Shown: in pieces, positions 1 through 12,400 of the stretch
Position numbering within the stretch: position 1 is the first letter of the stretch
How the letters are laid out: the number at the start of each line of letters is the position of its first letter
DNA from: Watersipora subatra
Taxonomy: Eukaryota > Bryozoa > Gymnolaemata > Cheilostomatida > Watersiporidae
NCBI RefSeq assembly: GCF_963576615.1
Contig: NC_088711.1
Location: forward strand, 56,958,248 to 57,022,247
Direction of reading: 5' to 3'
DNA length: 64,000 nucleotides
Notes under the pieces: model-generated
Databases searched by the model: none
What the model saw: only the letters and a program-made list of their open reading frames with translations
Told to the model about the DNA's origin: nothing
Position numbers and translations under genes: made by a program

Positions 1-1858
1 AGAATTTCCAGAGGTTTTGCTGAATAAGCATTTTCAAGGTTTCGAGTCATCCCAGCTTCTCGGAGACATTGCAGCATTTTACATTCTTTTTTATCTAGTT
101 CTTCCTCACTGTTGACGCTGAACACTAGAATATCGTTCAGGTGGCGCACTACACTATCTACTCTCTCACATACATTGAAAATGTGTTGAAATATGTCACC
201 TGCCCTGACTAAACGCGCTTAGTTGTAGCAATAACGTCCGAATGGAGTGATGATTGTTGTTAACAATTGGAAGTTGTTTTTTAATAGTAGCTGATAATAT
301 TCTGAGTAAGCGTCTAATTTTGTTATGAATTTAGCTAGGGTATTTTCTACAAAACCTTTGGGATGGGTGGCACGCTTTACTGTTTTGTTGAGTCTTGTCA
401 GATTAGCGATATGTGAGTTTGAGTAGGGTCTTCTTTTGGTACTTGTACCATACGAGAACACTAGTCGGTAGGGACTGTTACTTTAGATATTAATACCTTT
501 ACTCTCCATGTCGTCAAACTTTTTTTACTATTGGGATCGTGGTTGAGACACTTCATATGGTGTGTGAAATGCTGTGGGTTTCACATCGTACCTCAACTGG
601 ATTCTGTAGGGTTTAGTGACATTTAGTTTGCTCAAACCTGAGAACATATTAGAAAACTCATAACCAAACTTCACATATTTATCATCGCTAGTATCAATGT
701 TGTAAATAAATTTAGTGTTGCTCTGCATGAGACCAAGAAATACACATGCATGTTTATTCAATAAGTTTGTATTCTGGCTTCATAATGTAGATTTTCTCAC
801 GAATAGACTTATGGTCAACTCTAGGGTGGGCTTCGGCTAGAGGCCGAAAAGTCTCTTATCTTACAGTTGAAGATATTTCTAATCATCTTGATATGCCTGC
901 ACAACACCCACCGTTACATCTGCGCCGGAACTTAGTTTGAACTGCCCTAGATGCTCTTGCTGTGACCAAATTTGATGAGTAGAGAAGCTCTCTATGGCTT
1001 GTCATTCCCTTTCTGAGAATTTATTTCACCGCATTATCCATTATATTGCATTATCATCATCTTCAGCGCATTCAATGACTTGTCTCCCAATGTCGAAGTT
1101 TTTTACAATGCTGACAATTTGATTTGTGAGCTGGATATTCAAATTAATTGTGAGCATTAAGACTTTCACATCTGTTACCCTTTGCTTACTTGCTGTCGAA
1201 TTTAAAGGGAGATTTGTTTTGGCTAGTATTATGGTTTAGTTTACTGTGGCTGTATCTTACAATTTTCACCGGACCCATAGTAGGACAAACAATTGTTTTA
1301 GCATCTTTTGCAGCTTCATACCTTTCACTAATTTGCACTGCAGTAGCCAGCATGAGATCTGGTTCGGACTGTAGTTTATCGCCAAGTTGGTCATCATCGA
1401 CCCCAACGACTATTCTGCGTCCGATCAGTTCTTCACATAATGCGGCATAATTACCATACTCTGCTTGCCGATATAGTTTATGAATATATCTATACCATCT
1501 CCATTCTGAGTGAGATTGTTGAATTTGGCTTTTTCAACGGTGATATTTGTTGTGACACCCAAATAGTCATCAAATGCTCCCAGAATGTTATCATATGTGT
1601 ATTTAGGAATACCGATAGAATAGATACCTGATAGAATAATACCTTCAGGCTGTTCGTCAAGAGAATAGATAGGGTATCTAGCTGTTCCCTGACAGGATAT
1701 TCATTCGTTTTACTAGCATTTCTGTATCTCAGCCATCTAGCTCTCCACTTTGTCCATTTACCAGGATCTGAAATGTCAAAGTTACCTGGCGAATCAATCC
1801 TTGTTGGTGATGCTCTTTGCTGGATTGGTGCTTGAGCAGGTTGATCTCCATCAGCCAT
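1..1858 (-). mobile_element. Ty3/gypsy-type LTR retrotransposon relic (gag and pol fragments), truncated by window edge
   Basis: Read on the minus strand. From the ATG at 1858 there is a gag-like N-terminus with the typical 'WTKWRARWLRYRNAS' capsid-start pattern; gag continues in another frame across about 1480-1170 (acidic, 'ERYEAAKDAKTIV'). Further on, about 765-530 holds the linker upstream of gypsy reverse transcriptase ('MFSGLSKLN', then 'DVKPTAFHTP'), and 461-219 the start of RT ('FITKLDAYSEYYQLL', 'TTIITPFGRYCYN'). About 200-120 resembles the 'DDILVF' region in altered form. No frame stays open across the unit; stops and shifts separate every block, so this is a dead copy. The 3' part and any LTR lie left of the window. 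I infer Ty3/gypsy rather than BEL from the RT spacing and the 'TPFGRY' motif. Confidence 0.75.
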
Positions 1859-3075
1859 ATTCTCAGAATTTCAGAGATAGCAATATTTTCAAATAATTGC
1901 AAATAGTTGTTGAAAATGCTTTGAATATCCTTTGGGTATAATTGTTTAAAAGATGCTACCATGTAACATGTTGATTAATAAGACGGACTTTAGATTAGGC
2001 CGAGGTTGTATTGCATAACCTTCAACCAAGTCATAGGAAAACGAAGTGAGGCTTGAACACCCAAAATCAATGCAGTTATCAGCACATCAGTTAGCTTTCT
2101 CATATAGTCATGAAAGTTTTCAGCTACATAGCATAATAGCACAGGAACATGAACTTAGGAAGTTCAAAGAATGAAAAAAGGAATTGCTAACTTCGAAGCA
2201 AAGAAACCTCAGAATAGACAATGGCAAAAATTTAAGAACAAAAGCTCACAAGTTAATCAAAATAAAACTGTTTAAAAAATTGCAGAAAGGAATGACACTC
2301 AAAGAACTGCTAAAAATAATGAAGCACAAAGCTTGAGCTGACTCAGACTCATCAAAATGGATTCCGTAAAGAATCTATCAAAAGGCTTGAACAAAAAAAA
2401 CATAGGAATAGCTCAACAGAGTCAAAAATAACCTGTTGAACGGAAATTAAAAATATTGCAATATGGAGAGAACAGAAAAAGCCATGAATCTAAGCGTAGT
2501 CAAATGATCAATGGTTACAAGGACTTTGCACAGAGAAAAGGAATAACCTTCAACATCATGGGGGCATTACTACATGGTATTTTTGCCTTTTCATGTGTTC
2601 CTAGCCACAACTGCAGCTCTGAACCAACTATACAAGTCCGTAGCATGAACATTACATGCACGAATTGTGGAGAAAAAAATAAAAGGCCCGGTTAAACTCT
2701 GGTTATTTTTTGATTTTCCTTAATCTTTATAGTCTTCTTTTTCGCAACAGTTTAGAATTGAAGCATTTTTTTCAACTTGATTTAAAATATGTTTTTAAAT
2801 GTTGTTCATTGAGTACAATGATGCATCTGAGCCTGCATTATACCAACTTTTAAGACGCAAGAACAAGTGTATCATAGAATAGGCTCATCACTGCCTTTCC
2901 AAGAAAAATGACCTCAGTTTCTATTTCATTATTGATATGAATCAACAAGCAAACAAAAGATCTGAGTTCAGTGAAATTACTAGGCAAGAATTAACATCAA
3001 GTTACAGTAGATGCTTCATTCAAGGAATAGCTACATTTAAAGTTTTAAATTTGCATTGGAACATACTCCATGGCT
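1859..3075. other. AT-rich spacer, no gene recognised
   Basis: Probably contains the leader of the gypsy relic next to 1858 and otherwise unassigned AT-rich DNA. A 79-codon open frame at 2456-2695 (+) has no recognisable motif and no splice partners, so I do not call it a gene. Confidence 0.5.
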
Positions 3076-3080
3076 AGAAA

Positions 3081-3282
3081 TATTGTTTTATACGCGATTA
3101 TAAGGGATTTATAGTTGAGTCCTTCTATTATACAGCCACCATTATCAGGATACAATCAAGCAAGGGAAGAAGAAAAAGAATTGTGGGTAAAATATAAGTT
3201 GAATAATAATAAAGACGAGCAGACAACTCTAAAACATAATCCAACATTATCTAAACTACTATGATATAATAATATTTGAACA
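3081..3282 (-). repeat. 3' LTR of the copia element
   Basis: 202 bp, matching 7365-7566 with four substitutions and no indels. On the element strand it starts TGTTCAAATAT and ends AAACAATA, so the end is not the usual CA; that boundary is supported by the flanking AGAAA duplication and by the primer site abutting the other LTR. Confidence 0.95.
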
Positions 3283-3290
3283 CTCCCACA
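3283..3290 (-). promoter_or_regulatory. Polypurine tract of the copia element
   Basis: On the element strand TGTGGGAG lies directly before the 3' LTR. A purine run at this place primes plus-strand DNA synthesis in LTR elements. The assignment rests on position and composition only. Confidence 0.6.
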
Positions 3291-3383
3291 TAGTTTTGAT
3301 AATTTCACAACAAAATTATGTATGCAAATACGAAGCGTACACCCTGTAATAATAATGTTCCTAGTTACCGGCCAGCCAGGCGT

Positions 3384-6300
3384 CTATCCCACATTTAACA
3401 TAACACGAAGTTTCTCGAAACGAATTTTAGGTAGGGGTTTGGTGAAGATATCGGCTATCATATCATCAGTTGAACAATATTCTGTGACTATATTGTGGTT
3501 TTGGACTTCTTGTCGAATATAATGATATTTTATATCCATATGCTTGCTGCGCTTACTAACGTTAGTGTTGTTTGCTATGCTGATGGCCGATTGGTTGTCT
3601 ATGCGGAGTACTATTGGTGGTAATGTCTCTCGAGTAATGTCAACGAATAATTGCCGTAGCCAGGCTGCCTCTTTTGCAGCTTCGAAAGCTGCGATATACT
3701 CGGCTTCTGTTGAAGACAGCGATTGTCGATTGGCGTTTACTGAACCAGCTGATTGACCCACTGCTAGACATAAAAACATTTCCGGATATCGAGTGTCTAG
3801 ATTCGTCGTTCTCAGCCCAGTTAGCATTTGAATAACCAACGGGTTGTGTGTCAGTTTTGTTGAATGTAATCCCATAGCCCATGGTGCCTTTTAAGTATCT
3901 GAGAACGCGCTTTGCGGCTGTGAGGTGCGTTTGGGTCGGCATGGAATTGAATTTCGACAACACTCCCACAGAATGTGTGATGTCTGGTCGTGTAGCTGTA
4001 GATGCGTAGAGAAGGCTGCCTACGATCGATTGATATAGAGTGTGATCCGCAGATTTACTGCCGTCATCCTTCACTAGTTGTATATCTGTAGCGAACGGGG
4101 TTGCTACACTTTTGCAGTCGGACATATCATACTTCTCAAGAATCTACTGAATATAATGTTTCTGGTGCAGCTTCACTGAGGTGTCTGTGAATTCCGTGTT
4201 TATACCTAGACAAAATTGCAGTTGCCCTAGGTCTTTCATCTGAAACTTTGAACTTAACGATTCTTTGATTATTTTCATCGATTGATCAGTGTCACTTAGG
4301 ATTACGATATCATCTACATAGACCGCTAATATCGTTCGATCGCCATGGTCGTTACGTACATAGACACATTGTTCAATGCTCGAAGGAGAGCAGCCAAGCT
4401 GCCGCAGATACTCATCGAGGACTAGATTCCAACATCGTGATGATTGCTTTAGGCCATACAGAGAGCGATTCAATTTGCATACCAACTCTTCATTTCCAGG
4501 CGATACAATTCCATCAGGTTGTGTCATAAATAATTCCTCAGAAACTTTATCATTGAGAAAAGCTGTTACTACGTCCATTTGATGTATCAACATGCCTCTA
4601 TCCGTGCCATATGATAGAAGCGCTCGAAGTGATGACCACTTGCAAACATGAAACATTTGCACTACTGGTGCAAATGTTTCATCGTAATCTATTCCTTGTT
4701 CTTGACTATACCCTTTGGCTACTAATCTAGCTTTGAATCTGTCCACGCTTCCATCGGGTTTGCACTTGGTTTTGAACACCCACTCACTACCAATGGCTTT
4801 ACGACCAGCCGGTAGTTTTACTAATGTCCAGGTTTGATTATCGATTAATGCGGTGTATTCTTCGGAGGCAGCGTTCATCCATTGCTTCGATTGGGGACTA
4901 GACATAGCTTCTGACATTGTTAGTGGTTCGGTTATATTGCTGGTGAGGCAAGCCACATGATTGACATACTCATCAACCCCGAATCTTACAATAGGATTGG
5001 GGTTTCGCTGTGATTTTCGTGTAACTGCTGAGTGATTTTCAGGTTCTGGTAATTCAACTGTCAGCTTTTCGGAGTTGTCTTCATCCTCACATTGGTTAGT
5101 CTCGGACTCTGGTAACCCTAACCTATTTTCATGTATCACGACATCTCGGCGTACTACGACTTTCTTAGTAGAAGGATTATATAAACGATAGCCTTTCGAT
5201 CTAAGGCTATAGCCAACAAACATCATTGTCTCTGCTTTATCATCCAGTTTCTGACGGAGCTCACTTGGTACATGAGCATGGGCTAAAGAACCAAACACCC
5301 TTAGATTACTAATATCTGGTTTACAGTTGTACCATTGCTGGTATGGAGTTGCGGGCTCATGGTGAGCAGTAGTGGGGGCACGATTCCTAACATAAACAGC
5401 TGTTGAAATGGCCTCAGCCCAGAAATGTTTCGGTAATGCGGCGTCGATTACTAACGCGCAAGCTAATTCACATACAGTGCGATTATACCGTTCTGCTACA
5501 CCGTTTTGCTGTTGTGAATATCTAACGGCTAGTTGATGCTGAATACCTTGAGAGCGCAGGTATTCTTCAAATTCGCTTGATACGTATTCCCCTCCACCGT
5601 CAGTTCGAAGGGTTCCGATTGGCTGGCCGGTTTGGTTGGTCACTAAGGCTTCAAACTCTTTAAATGCAGAAAATACATCCGATTTCTCATTGATAAAATA
5701 CACATATGAAAATCTACTAAAATCATCAATAAAACTCACAAAATATCTACTGCCACCAATTGATTTATTCTGCATTGGACCACATACATCGCTATGAACT
5801 AGTTCTAGCACTCTAGTAGATTTATACCATCTCTAGCTATAAACGGTTTTCGAGCCATTTTACCTTCCACACAAGGGTCACATATGGTACCTACACTTAC
5901 GTTAGACAGATCGGCACCTGTAACAAGCTGTTCACGGTTCATAAGTCCAATGCTGGTAGGATTGATATGAGCGAGTCTCTTATGCCATATGTCGTTACAC
6001 GACGACGCTAGATTAGCTTTATGATCAGACGACTCCAGATCTAAATAGTAAAGTTTTCCAACGAGAGTTCCCATAGCATGTATTTGGTGGAGTTTGTTCT
6101 TAACCCAACATCTACTGTGGCCAAATTGTACTATCATACCCTTACTAGCGGCCGACTGTACAGAGAATAGATTTTGTTTCAAATCTGGTACATGAAGTAC
6201 ATCGTGGAGAGTGGCTTTTCTTTTCACTTTCCGGCTAACGGACACTGATATCATAATGTTACCTGAGCCTATGGCATCCAATACTCTGCCGTCCGCTATA

Positions 6301-7324
6301 GCAACTTTCTCAGGCTGGTCAAACTTTGTGTATGTACTGAAACCACCGTTTTCAGGAGTCATGTGACGAGTTGCCCCGCTGTCAATGAGCCATTCTTTCG
6401 CTGCCTCTATATTTTCTCCTACTAAAAAAGCACTCTCCTCACTTTGAATTTCAGTTGCTTGGGATTCAGTCACAAATTTAGCTCCATGCTGATTCGCCTG
6501 ACCACGGCCCTGACCACGACCACGGCCCTGACCACGACTGTAGTTTCCGCGACTATAGTTTCCACGAATGTAGTTAGCACGATTGTAGTTACCTCGACTA
6601 TTCTGTTGCGCTGTGCAAGCTCTGACCATGTGATATGGTGAATTGCAGTTATAGCATCTTCTCTCATACGTGTTATCTCCGACGGTATATAAGGCAGTGT
6701 CAGAATTTGAAGTCGTTTTTTCATACTTGCCGCTTTCACCAGAATCCATTTCGGCAGCTTTTACGCCATGTTTCTGCTCTTCATTGAGTAACGCGTTTTG
6801 AACAAATTCTAATGTTAGGGTTTTAGGCTTTTGCCCTTCTAAAGCTGTCACGACAGTTGCATAGCTACTCGGCATACTGCCCAACAGTGTTACTACCTGA
6901 TCTTCCTCGCTCACCGGGGCTTTGATAGCCGTGAGCTTGTTTACAATATCCTTCATATATTTTAGATGATTTTCTATAGATGTACCATCACGCATGATAG
7001 CTCTGAAATATTGTTTCTTTAGATATATCCGATTTGCTAGTGTGTCTCTTTCGAAGTGAGACTAGCTTCTCCCACGCTGCTTTCGGTGTCTCACACTCAG
7101 TGATCAAATATATGAATTCATCACTGATCGCCAATACAATATGACTAAGAGCTCTCTGATTGTTTTATATAAGCTTTCTTAGCATCTGCACCTTCCGTTG
7201 GCTCTGCAATACTACCATCACAATGTTCATAAAGTTCCTTTGCAATGAGCAAATGTTTCAGTGTGAATCTCCATGTAGAATAGTTGGACGTAGTAAGTTT
7301 ATCCACAGACAGTTTATCATCCAT
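3384..7324 (-). pseudogene. Copia gag-pol, broken by frameshifts and a stop
   Basis: Starts at the ATG at 7324, 27 bases past the primer site. Visible in order: gag; a CX2CX4HX4C zinc knuckle ('CYNCNSPYHMVRAC', near 6640); an aspartic protease 'WLIDSGA' (near 6400); integrase HHCC ('HKRLAHINP' ... 'CDPC', near 5970-5870) and DDE core ('HSDVCGP', 'LRTDGGGEY', 'NGVAERYNRT', 5800-5480); RT with 'YVDDIVIL' (near 4320); RNase H with 'TEAEYIA' (near 3700), ending at 3384. Lesions seen: two frameshifts in gag (near 7146 and 7045), a frameshift between protease/integrase and the rest (near 5830), an in-frame TAG near 4145, and a frameshift in RNase H (near 3780). An intact element would make one polyprotein. 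Confidence 0.93.
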
Positions 7325-7350
7325 GGTGCTTGCTTGATATTAGAGTCTTC

Positions 7351-7364
7351 CTGGGCCCATAACC
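7351..7364 (-). promoter_or_regulatory. Primer binding site, half initiator tRNA-Met type
   Basis: The plus strand reads CTGGGCCCATAACC, which is the anticodon stem-loop of eukaryotic initiator tRNA-Met. The element strand is therefore complementary to the middle of the tRNA rather than its 3' end. It abuts the 5' LTR with no spacer. This internal priming is a known feature of Drosophila copia. Confidence 0.88.
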
Positions 7365-7566
7365 TATTGTTTTATACGCGATTATAAGGGATTTATAGTT
7401 GAGTCCTTTTATTATACAGCCACCATTATCAGGATACAATCAAGCAAGGGAAGAAGAAAAAGAATTGTGGGTAAAATATAAATTGAATAATAATAAAGAC
7501 GAGCAGACAATTCTAAAACATAATCCAACATTATCTAAACTACTATGATATAATCATATTTGAACA
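7365..7566 (-). repeat. 5' LTR of the copia element
   Basis: 202 bp, partner of 3081-3282, with substitutions near 7409, 7483, 7511 and 7555. At 202 bp it is short but within the copia range (Drosophila copia LTRs are about 276 bp). Confidence 0.95.
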
Positions 7567-7814
7567 AGAAATGCAAATAATAATTAATGTATTAGCGTGG
7601 ATACATCTTCCTTCATAAATTTTAAATATTAAAAAATACCACCTGTTTTTTACCTGTTTGCATTAAATTTTCATTGTGACGGAATGTGTAGCATCATTAA
7701 AATTGACACTCTATTTCACAGAAGTAAGTACCATTACTTCAAAGTTAGGGCGGTTCATGATTTCAATTAGCGGGCAACGTTAGGTACTCTTACTAGTGTA
7801 TATACAATATATAT

Positions 7815-8215
7815 ACTAGTCGAATGCCCAGTGTTGCACGGGTATTAAAAAAGGGCTTATAAACAGTGGCAGGTAATGTAGTTGCCATTGGCTACTTTGA
7901 GTAAGCTAGTATCCGTATTGCTAAACTTACAAATATGAGCTGTGAGAGCAAGCTTTAGTGACATTGCATAACACAGAGTGCTATGCGTGTTTAAACCCGG
8001 ATTGCGACGCATCTCGCTCAATGAATTCATTACATCTCGCGTAGCTTCATTAGTTAGTTGTTACCAACGGGAGGTTCCGAGAACAAATCTTCTGCAACAT
8101 GGACTTGTCATAGCTAGATACTAATCGCTATAGCTCGATAAACTGAACGACAGACGACGACAAACTGAGATTTATATATTTATATATATACTGACTCATT
8201 GTTTCCTCAACCCGG
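7815..8215 (+). repeat. Dispersed repeat, family A copy 1
   Basis: Shares most of its length with 38660-39020: both contain 'TTGCACGGGTATTA', 'CAGGTAATGTAGTTGC', 'TTTGAGTAAGCTAG' and 'GGAACGGGAGGTTC'-like blocks in the same order, and end in an (AT)-rich tail. Class unknown (SINE- or MITE-like). The blocks at 8625-8740 and 9010-9130, which share 'CACAGACTAACAGACA', may be further fragments of the same family. Confidence 0.7.
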
Positions 8216-9470
8216 TTAACCCAAACAAGTGGGGAATGTTTACTCTACCCAAACACTCAGGTCTCTCACCACAGACCTGAGTGTTTGATCCTTAAGATTT
8301 TAGCCATTTACAATAGTGTGCTTTTTGTGTAACTGACTTGTGTTGACTTGACTTGAGACTTGTATGTGGGCAAGCCATATTTGATGTGTAGGGGTTATTG
8401 CATGCAATGCTCCAATAACCATATATACTGGCAGTCAAACCCGCAATGCCTGGGATTTCTCTAATTCTCAATCAGAGAGTCTGCAGGTGGGTGTTTAAGA
8501 AGCTGATTCTCAAGAAGCTGATTCTCAAGAAGCTGATTCTCAAGAATCAGGTGGAGTTTTGGAACGACCGAGCAGAACAAGAATTCGACCAGAACCAGGA
8601 AAAAAACAGAAACTGACCTAAGAAGCATGTGCATGTGAACTTTGGTGGAAATCGGCTAACAATGTGGAAACGTGTAGCATTTACCCAGACTAACAGACAG
8701 ACAAAAATGAAGTTGAATTTATTAATATAGATATATACAATATAGACATGTATACATTACTAGCATTGCTTATAGCTAGAAGTAATCCCGGCATTATCCG
8801 AGATTTCTTTCAAGTTCAATCAGATAGCCTGCAGCACGTGTGCAGATTCTCAATGCAAATTTCTAGACTGCTTTCACAACAACTATCCATGAGTAGGTTC
8901 ATTGAGGTCAACTGTCCTTAATGCATACGTATTCTTGGGTTTTTAATCACGTGAGTGATTAAAAAGCTGTTTTTCAGGATTCAGACAGTTTTGAAACCCA
9001 ATGTTTTGGTTACCTGGCGCTAGGCATGGAACATGTGTGTGAAGTTTGTATGAGTTGGTCAAAGAATGTGGAAACACGTATCATTTACACAGACTAACAG
9101 ACAAACACACACAAGGACAGCGAAATTTAAAAAGATGTAGATGCTCATTGGAGCTTATAAAAGCATTAAAACATATTCATGAACAGTCTAAAACATTAAA
9201 ATATTTAGTAAAAATGTTCTAGAACATTCTATAGGCTAGATTATTTGTACATTGTTGGAGTTTTGAACAAATATTAATATTTCAGAATAGTAAGTTTTAT
9301 GTCATTACTTTTTTATCTGTTATTAATAACTTTTGTCACGATGCTCTACTTAGTGCACCCTGTGTTTCATTTGTCACACAATGAACAATTGTCTCCATAG
9401 TTAATATAGTGGCTATCTAATAATAGATAGCTTTTGTTTTTAGGAACCAACAGCTGCACCTCTCTCAGGT
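8216..9470. other. Repeat-rich region upstream of HOP2
   Basis: No gene seen. Holds a 15-bp perfect hairpin (8250-8287), a three-fold 15-bp tandem repeat 'AAGCTGATTCTCAAG' at about 8501-8548, and two short related blocks ending in 'AGACTAACAGACA' (8625-8740, 9010-9130). The HOP2 promoter should lie at its right end, but no TATA box or initiator stands out. Confidence 0.55.
8250..8287. repeat. Perfect 15-bp inverted repeat
   Basis: CAAACACTCAGGTCT, an 8-base loop, then the exact reverse complement. Not associated with any element boundary I can define. Confidence 0.85.
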
Positions 9471-12400
9471 ATGAGCAAAGGTAAAGAAAATGCAGGTGGA
9501 TACCTATTAATTTCATTGCTCACGCATGTGTTTGTTAGATTTGTAGCTCTCGTGAAAATTTAAACCCTTTTTGTGTACAAAACTTAGCTAGATAAACATG
9601 AAAGTTTGGTGATTAACTGCCCATGGTCAAATGAACAGAATTTCAGCCAAACTCTCTGCGGAGATTTTGTGACTACACCCTTGACTATGCAAATATACAT
9701 CTAGCGTATTATACATTTCTACATTTAATATTCTACAACAGAATGTGGTTACATTTGCTCCACTAACAGTCATTTGACATCTCCTAGTCATGCATTGGTG
9801 TGGCAATTTGTGGATGTTTTAAACCAATTGGCGTAGAATAGTCTAACTAACCCATAAGAACAATTTTGTAGTGTACCTTAACTGCTTCCTGACCACAGCT
9901 CCCTTTTATTTGTTTGCATTTTAGGTGGAACAACCTGACCTTACCCACCACTATTTTTGAAATCCCAAATAGTCTTGGGGTCATGGCTAGGCTCGGATTT
10001 TTCTATGCAAAGCTGTTTTTTTCGATGTAAATCGGATTTTTCTGATTTAATCAATTTTCCGATTCAAATAAAATTTTCGGTGTTTATGACTTATTTGACA
10101 AATCTAATTTATTTCACTCATTTTTGCTCATGCAAATTGGTTTTGTATTGCATTGCACGTCAAAATGCTGGTGAACCCACTTTTCAGTATTAGCGACTTA
10201 CATGCTTTAATTTGACAAATTCTTATATATAGTATATGTACAAATTCTTGACAAATATAAAATTATAATGTGCAAACTACATGTAAGTTAGTAGTGAGCA
10301 AAAACTACCAGTTGCTATTGCTTAGAGGTTTACTAAATAAACCCATATGTACTAACTTCAAAGGTCCTTCTGTGGCGTTGTACTACACACACAGTCAATT
10401 GTCTCCATCACACTTGCTAATTCTTAATAGAAGAGTGTTTACAGACTTGTTACACACACATCAAAACAAAATTGGCTAGAAATGCTGATTTTTGTGAAAT
10501 TATGAAAAAAGTAAAAGAAATTGTGATTTCTGTTCCGAAAATTTCACGATTTAAATCATTAGATTTTCTCATGCCAACCCTGGTAACTTTTCTTTTGCAT
10601 GTTACAAGCTGTAGAAGTTTAAAATGGTGAAACAAAGAAATATTTTAATCATTCAGGCTAGAAAATCACCTAATTGGGTATTTGTAATGGTGAAGTCTAT
10701 TTACTTCTACAACTTTTCACATCACTGTTTTTCTGTCTCTCCAACAAATCCCTCCATCATCACAGCTATTATATGTTTTTACAGGTACTGCTCAGGCTGG
10801 GGTGCTGACCTATTTGGAGCAGCAGAACAGACCTTATAGCGCTGTTGATATTTTCAATAATCTTCACAAGGAATATGGCAAAACGGTTTGTTGGCTGCTG
10901 ACAGCATTGACATGTTGACCTATCTATATTTTTATTCTCAGTAATGTTGTTGTGAAAATACATTCCTTTAAAACATTTGAAGCACTTGTACACAATATAG
11001 TTTAGTAGGATAGACGATTGCTAGCAAATACACCATGAAGAACTGTTGAAACAGTTAAACTTGTTCATACATATAATTCTAAAGCAAGGCTTGTAAGTGT
11101 ACGAGGCATTTGAAATGATCTGCACCTCAAAATGATATCATTTCCAACATTTGTGAGGCTGTCTTTGATGATTTATCCTTTGTTGTCCTCAGCTGGTGGT
11201 GAAAACATTAGAGCAATTGGCGGAGAAAGGTTCCATTAAAGAAAAGAATTATGGCAAGCAGAAGGTTTATGTGTTTAACCAGGTTTGTCGTCTGTTAGTT
11301 ATTTACATGTACTACTAGCCTAGTCAATTATGTAATCCTAATAAAGGAGTTGTCCTATTCATGGCAATCATTATTGGATTCTTTGTCGTGAGTAGACAAC
11401 TCAATTATTGGATTTGCATAACTGAATGAATTGACTTTTTTTCGTGGGATTTTAGTTTGTCATCAAGAACGCTGTTGTTCACCATCTCGTCATTTATGTT
11501 CTATTTATAAACATTTTATACATGCATAAGACTCTGTTTCTATCTTTAGTGTCAGAGACAACTAACACCTGAGCTGAATTTCTGGCCATCTAGTAAAGAT
11601 TTTTCTCAACTTGTTAATGAACAAATAATTTATATAAAAAATAGACCATAATGGTTTAATATTTTCATATTGACCGAGGCTGTGGACCGTCTAAAATTCA
11701 CCATTTTTATGTGAATTATTTAAAGGATAATGTACCGACAGCTGCCAGAGAAGAGTTGGCAGCGATGGATTCTGAGGCAGAAAAGCTTGTGCGTCTTAAT
11801 GAGCAACTACAGACCGAGGTGAATCACTTGACATCCCAACATAAAAAATTAGTCTCCAATCTCACTCTGAAAGACGCTAAAGCTAAGTTAAAAGATGTAG
11901 ATGAAGAGGTAAGTGCTAAATACACATACAGTAGACATTCCCATAACGTAAATTCCACGTAATGTTAAGAATTTAAGTAAAAAAGAACATTCATACTGCA
12001 TAAAATATTCCATATAAGGTAAAGTGTCAAGTCAGTGAAGTTCTGAAACTCGATTGGAATAATTAGAATCTTGTAGTTAGCCTTAAAAATATCGTTTTTT
12101 CTCTTGTCGCACTTTGGAGAGAAAATGATATAGAGGGTTATTTTTATTATATATTATATTATAGTATATATATATTATATATATATACAAGTATCTTGAC
12201 AGTCCAGTTTGCCGTGAGAGATTGTCAGGCTTGTCGATAAAGCAAAGATAATAAGTATGTGCATAATTATTCAGAAATACTTAATCATGATCGATTGGTG
12301 CAGGTTTTACAGTGTCAATATACCAAGCTGAATGTCACAAGTTGTACTCTTGTCGAAATGTATGTTTTATCGTAACCTTGAACTTTGGCGACAGATAGAC

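Larger units (their letters stand above)
3081..7566 (-). mobile_element. Copia (Ty1/copia) LTR retrotransposon, full length, coding-defective
   Basis: A 4486-bp element bounded by two 202-bp LTRs (3081-3282 and 7365-7566) and by the 5-bp target duplication AGAAA at 3076-3080 and 7567-7571. It is transcribed on the minus strand, so the right LTR is the 5' one. Domain order is gag, zinc knuckle, protease, integrase, reverse transcriptase, RNase H, which is the copia order (integrase before RT). The primer site next to the 5' LTR matches the anticodon half of initiator tRNA-Met, as in Drosophila copia. The LTRs differ at only four sites (about 2%), which suggests a fairly recent insertion, yet the coding region carries at least five lesions. 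Confidence 0.97.

Noticed and set aside
1190-1450. 86-codon plus-strand open frame with hydrophobic start
   Set aside because: Antisense of the gypsy gag fragment, which reads sensibly on the minus strand.
6444-6641. Plus-strand open frame rich in Thr/Val
   Set aside because: Shadow of the Arg/Gly-rich gag segment of the copia element on the other strand.
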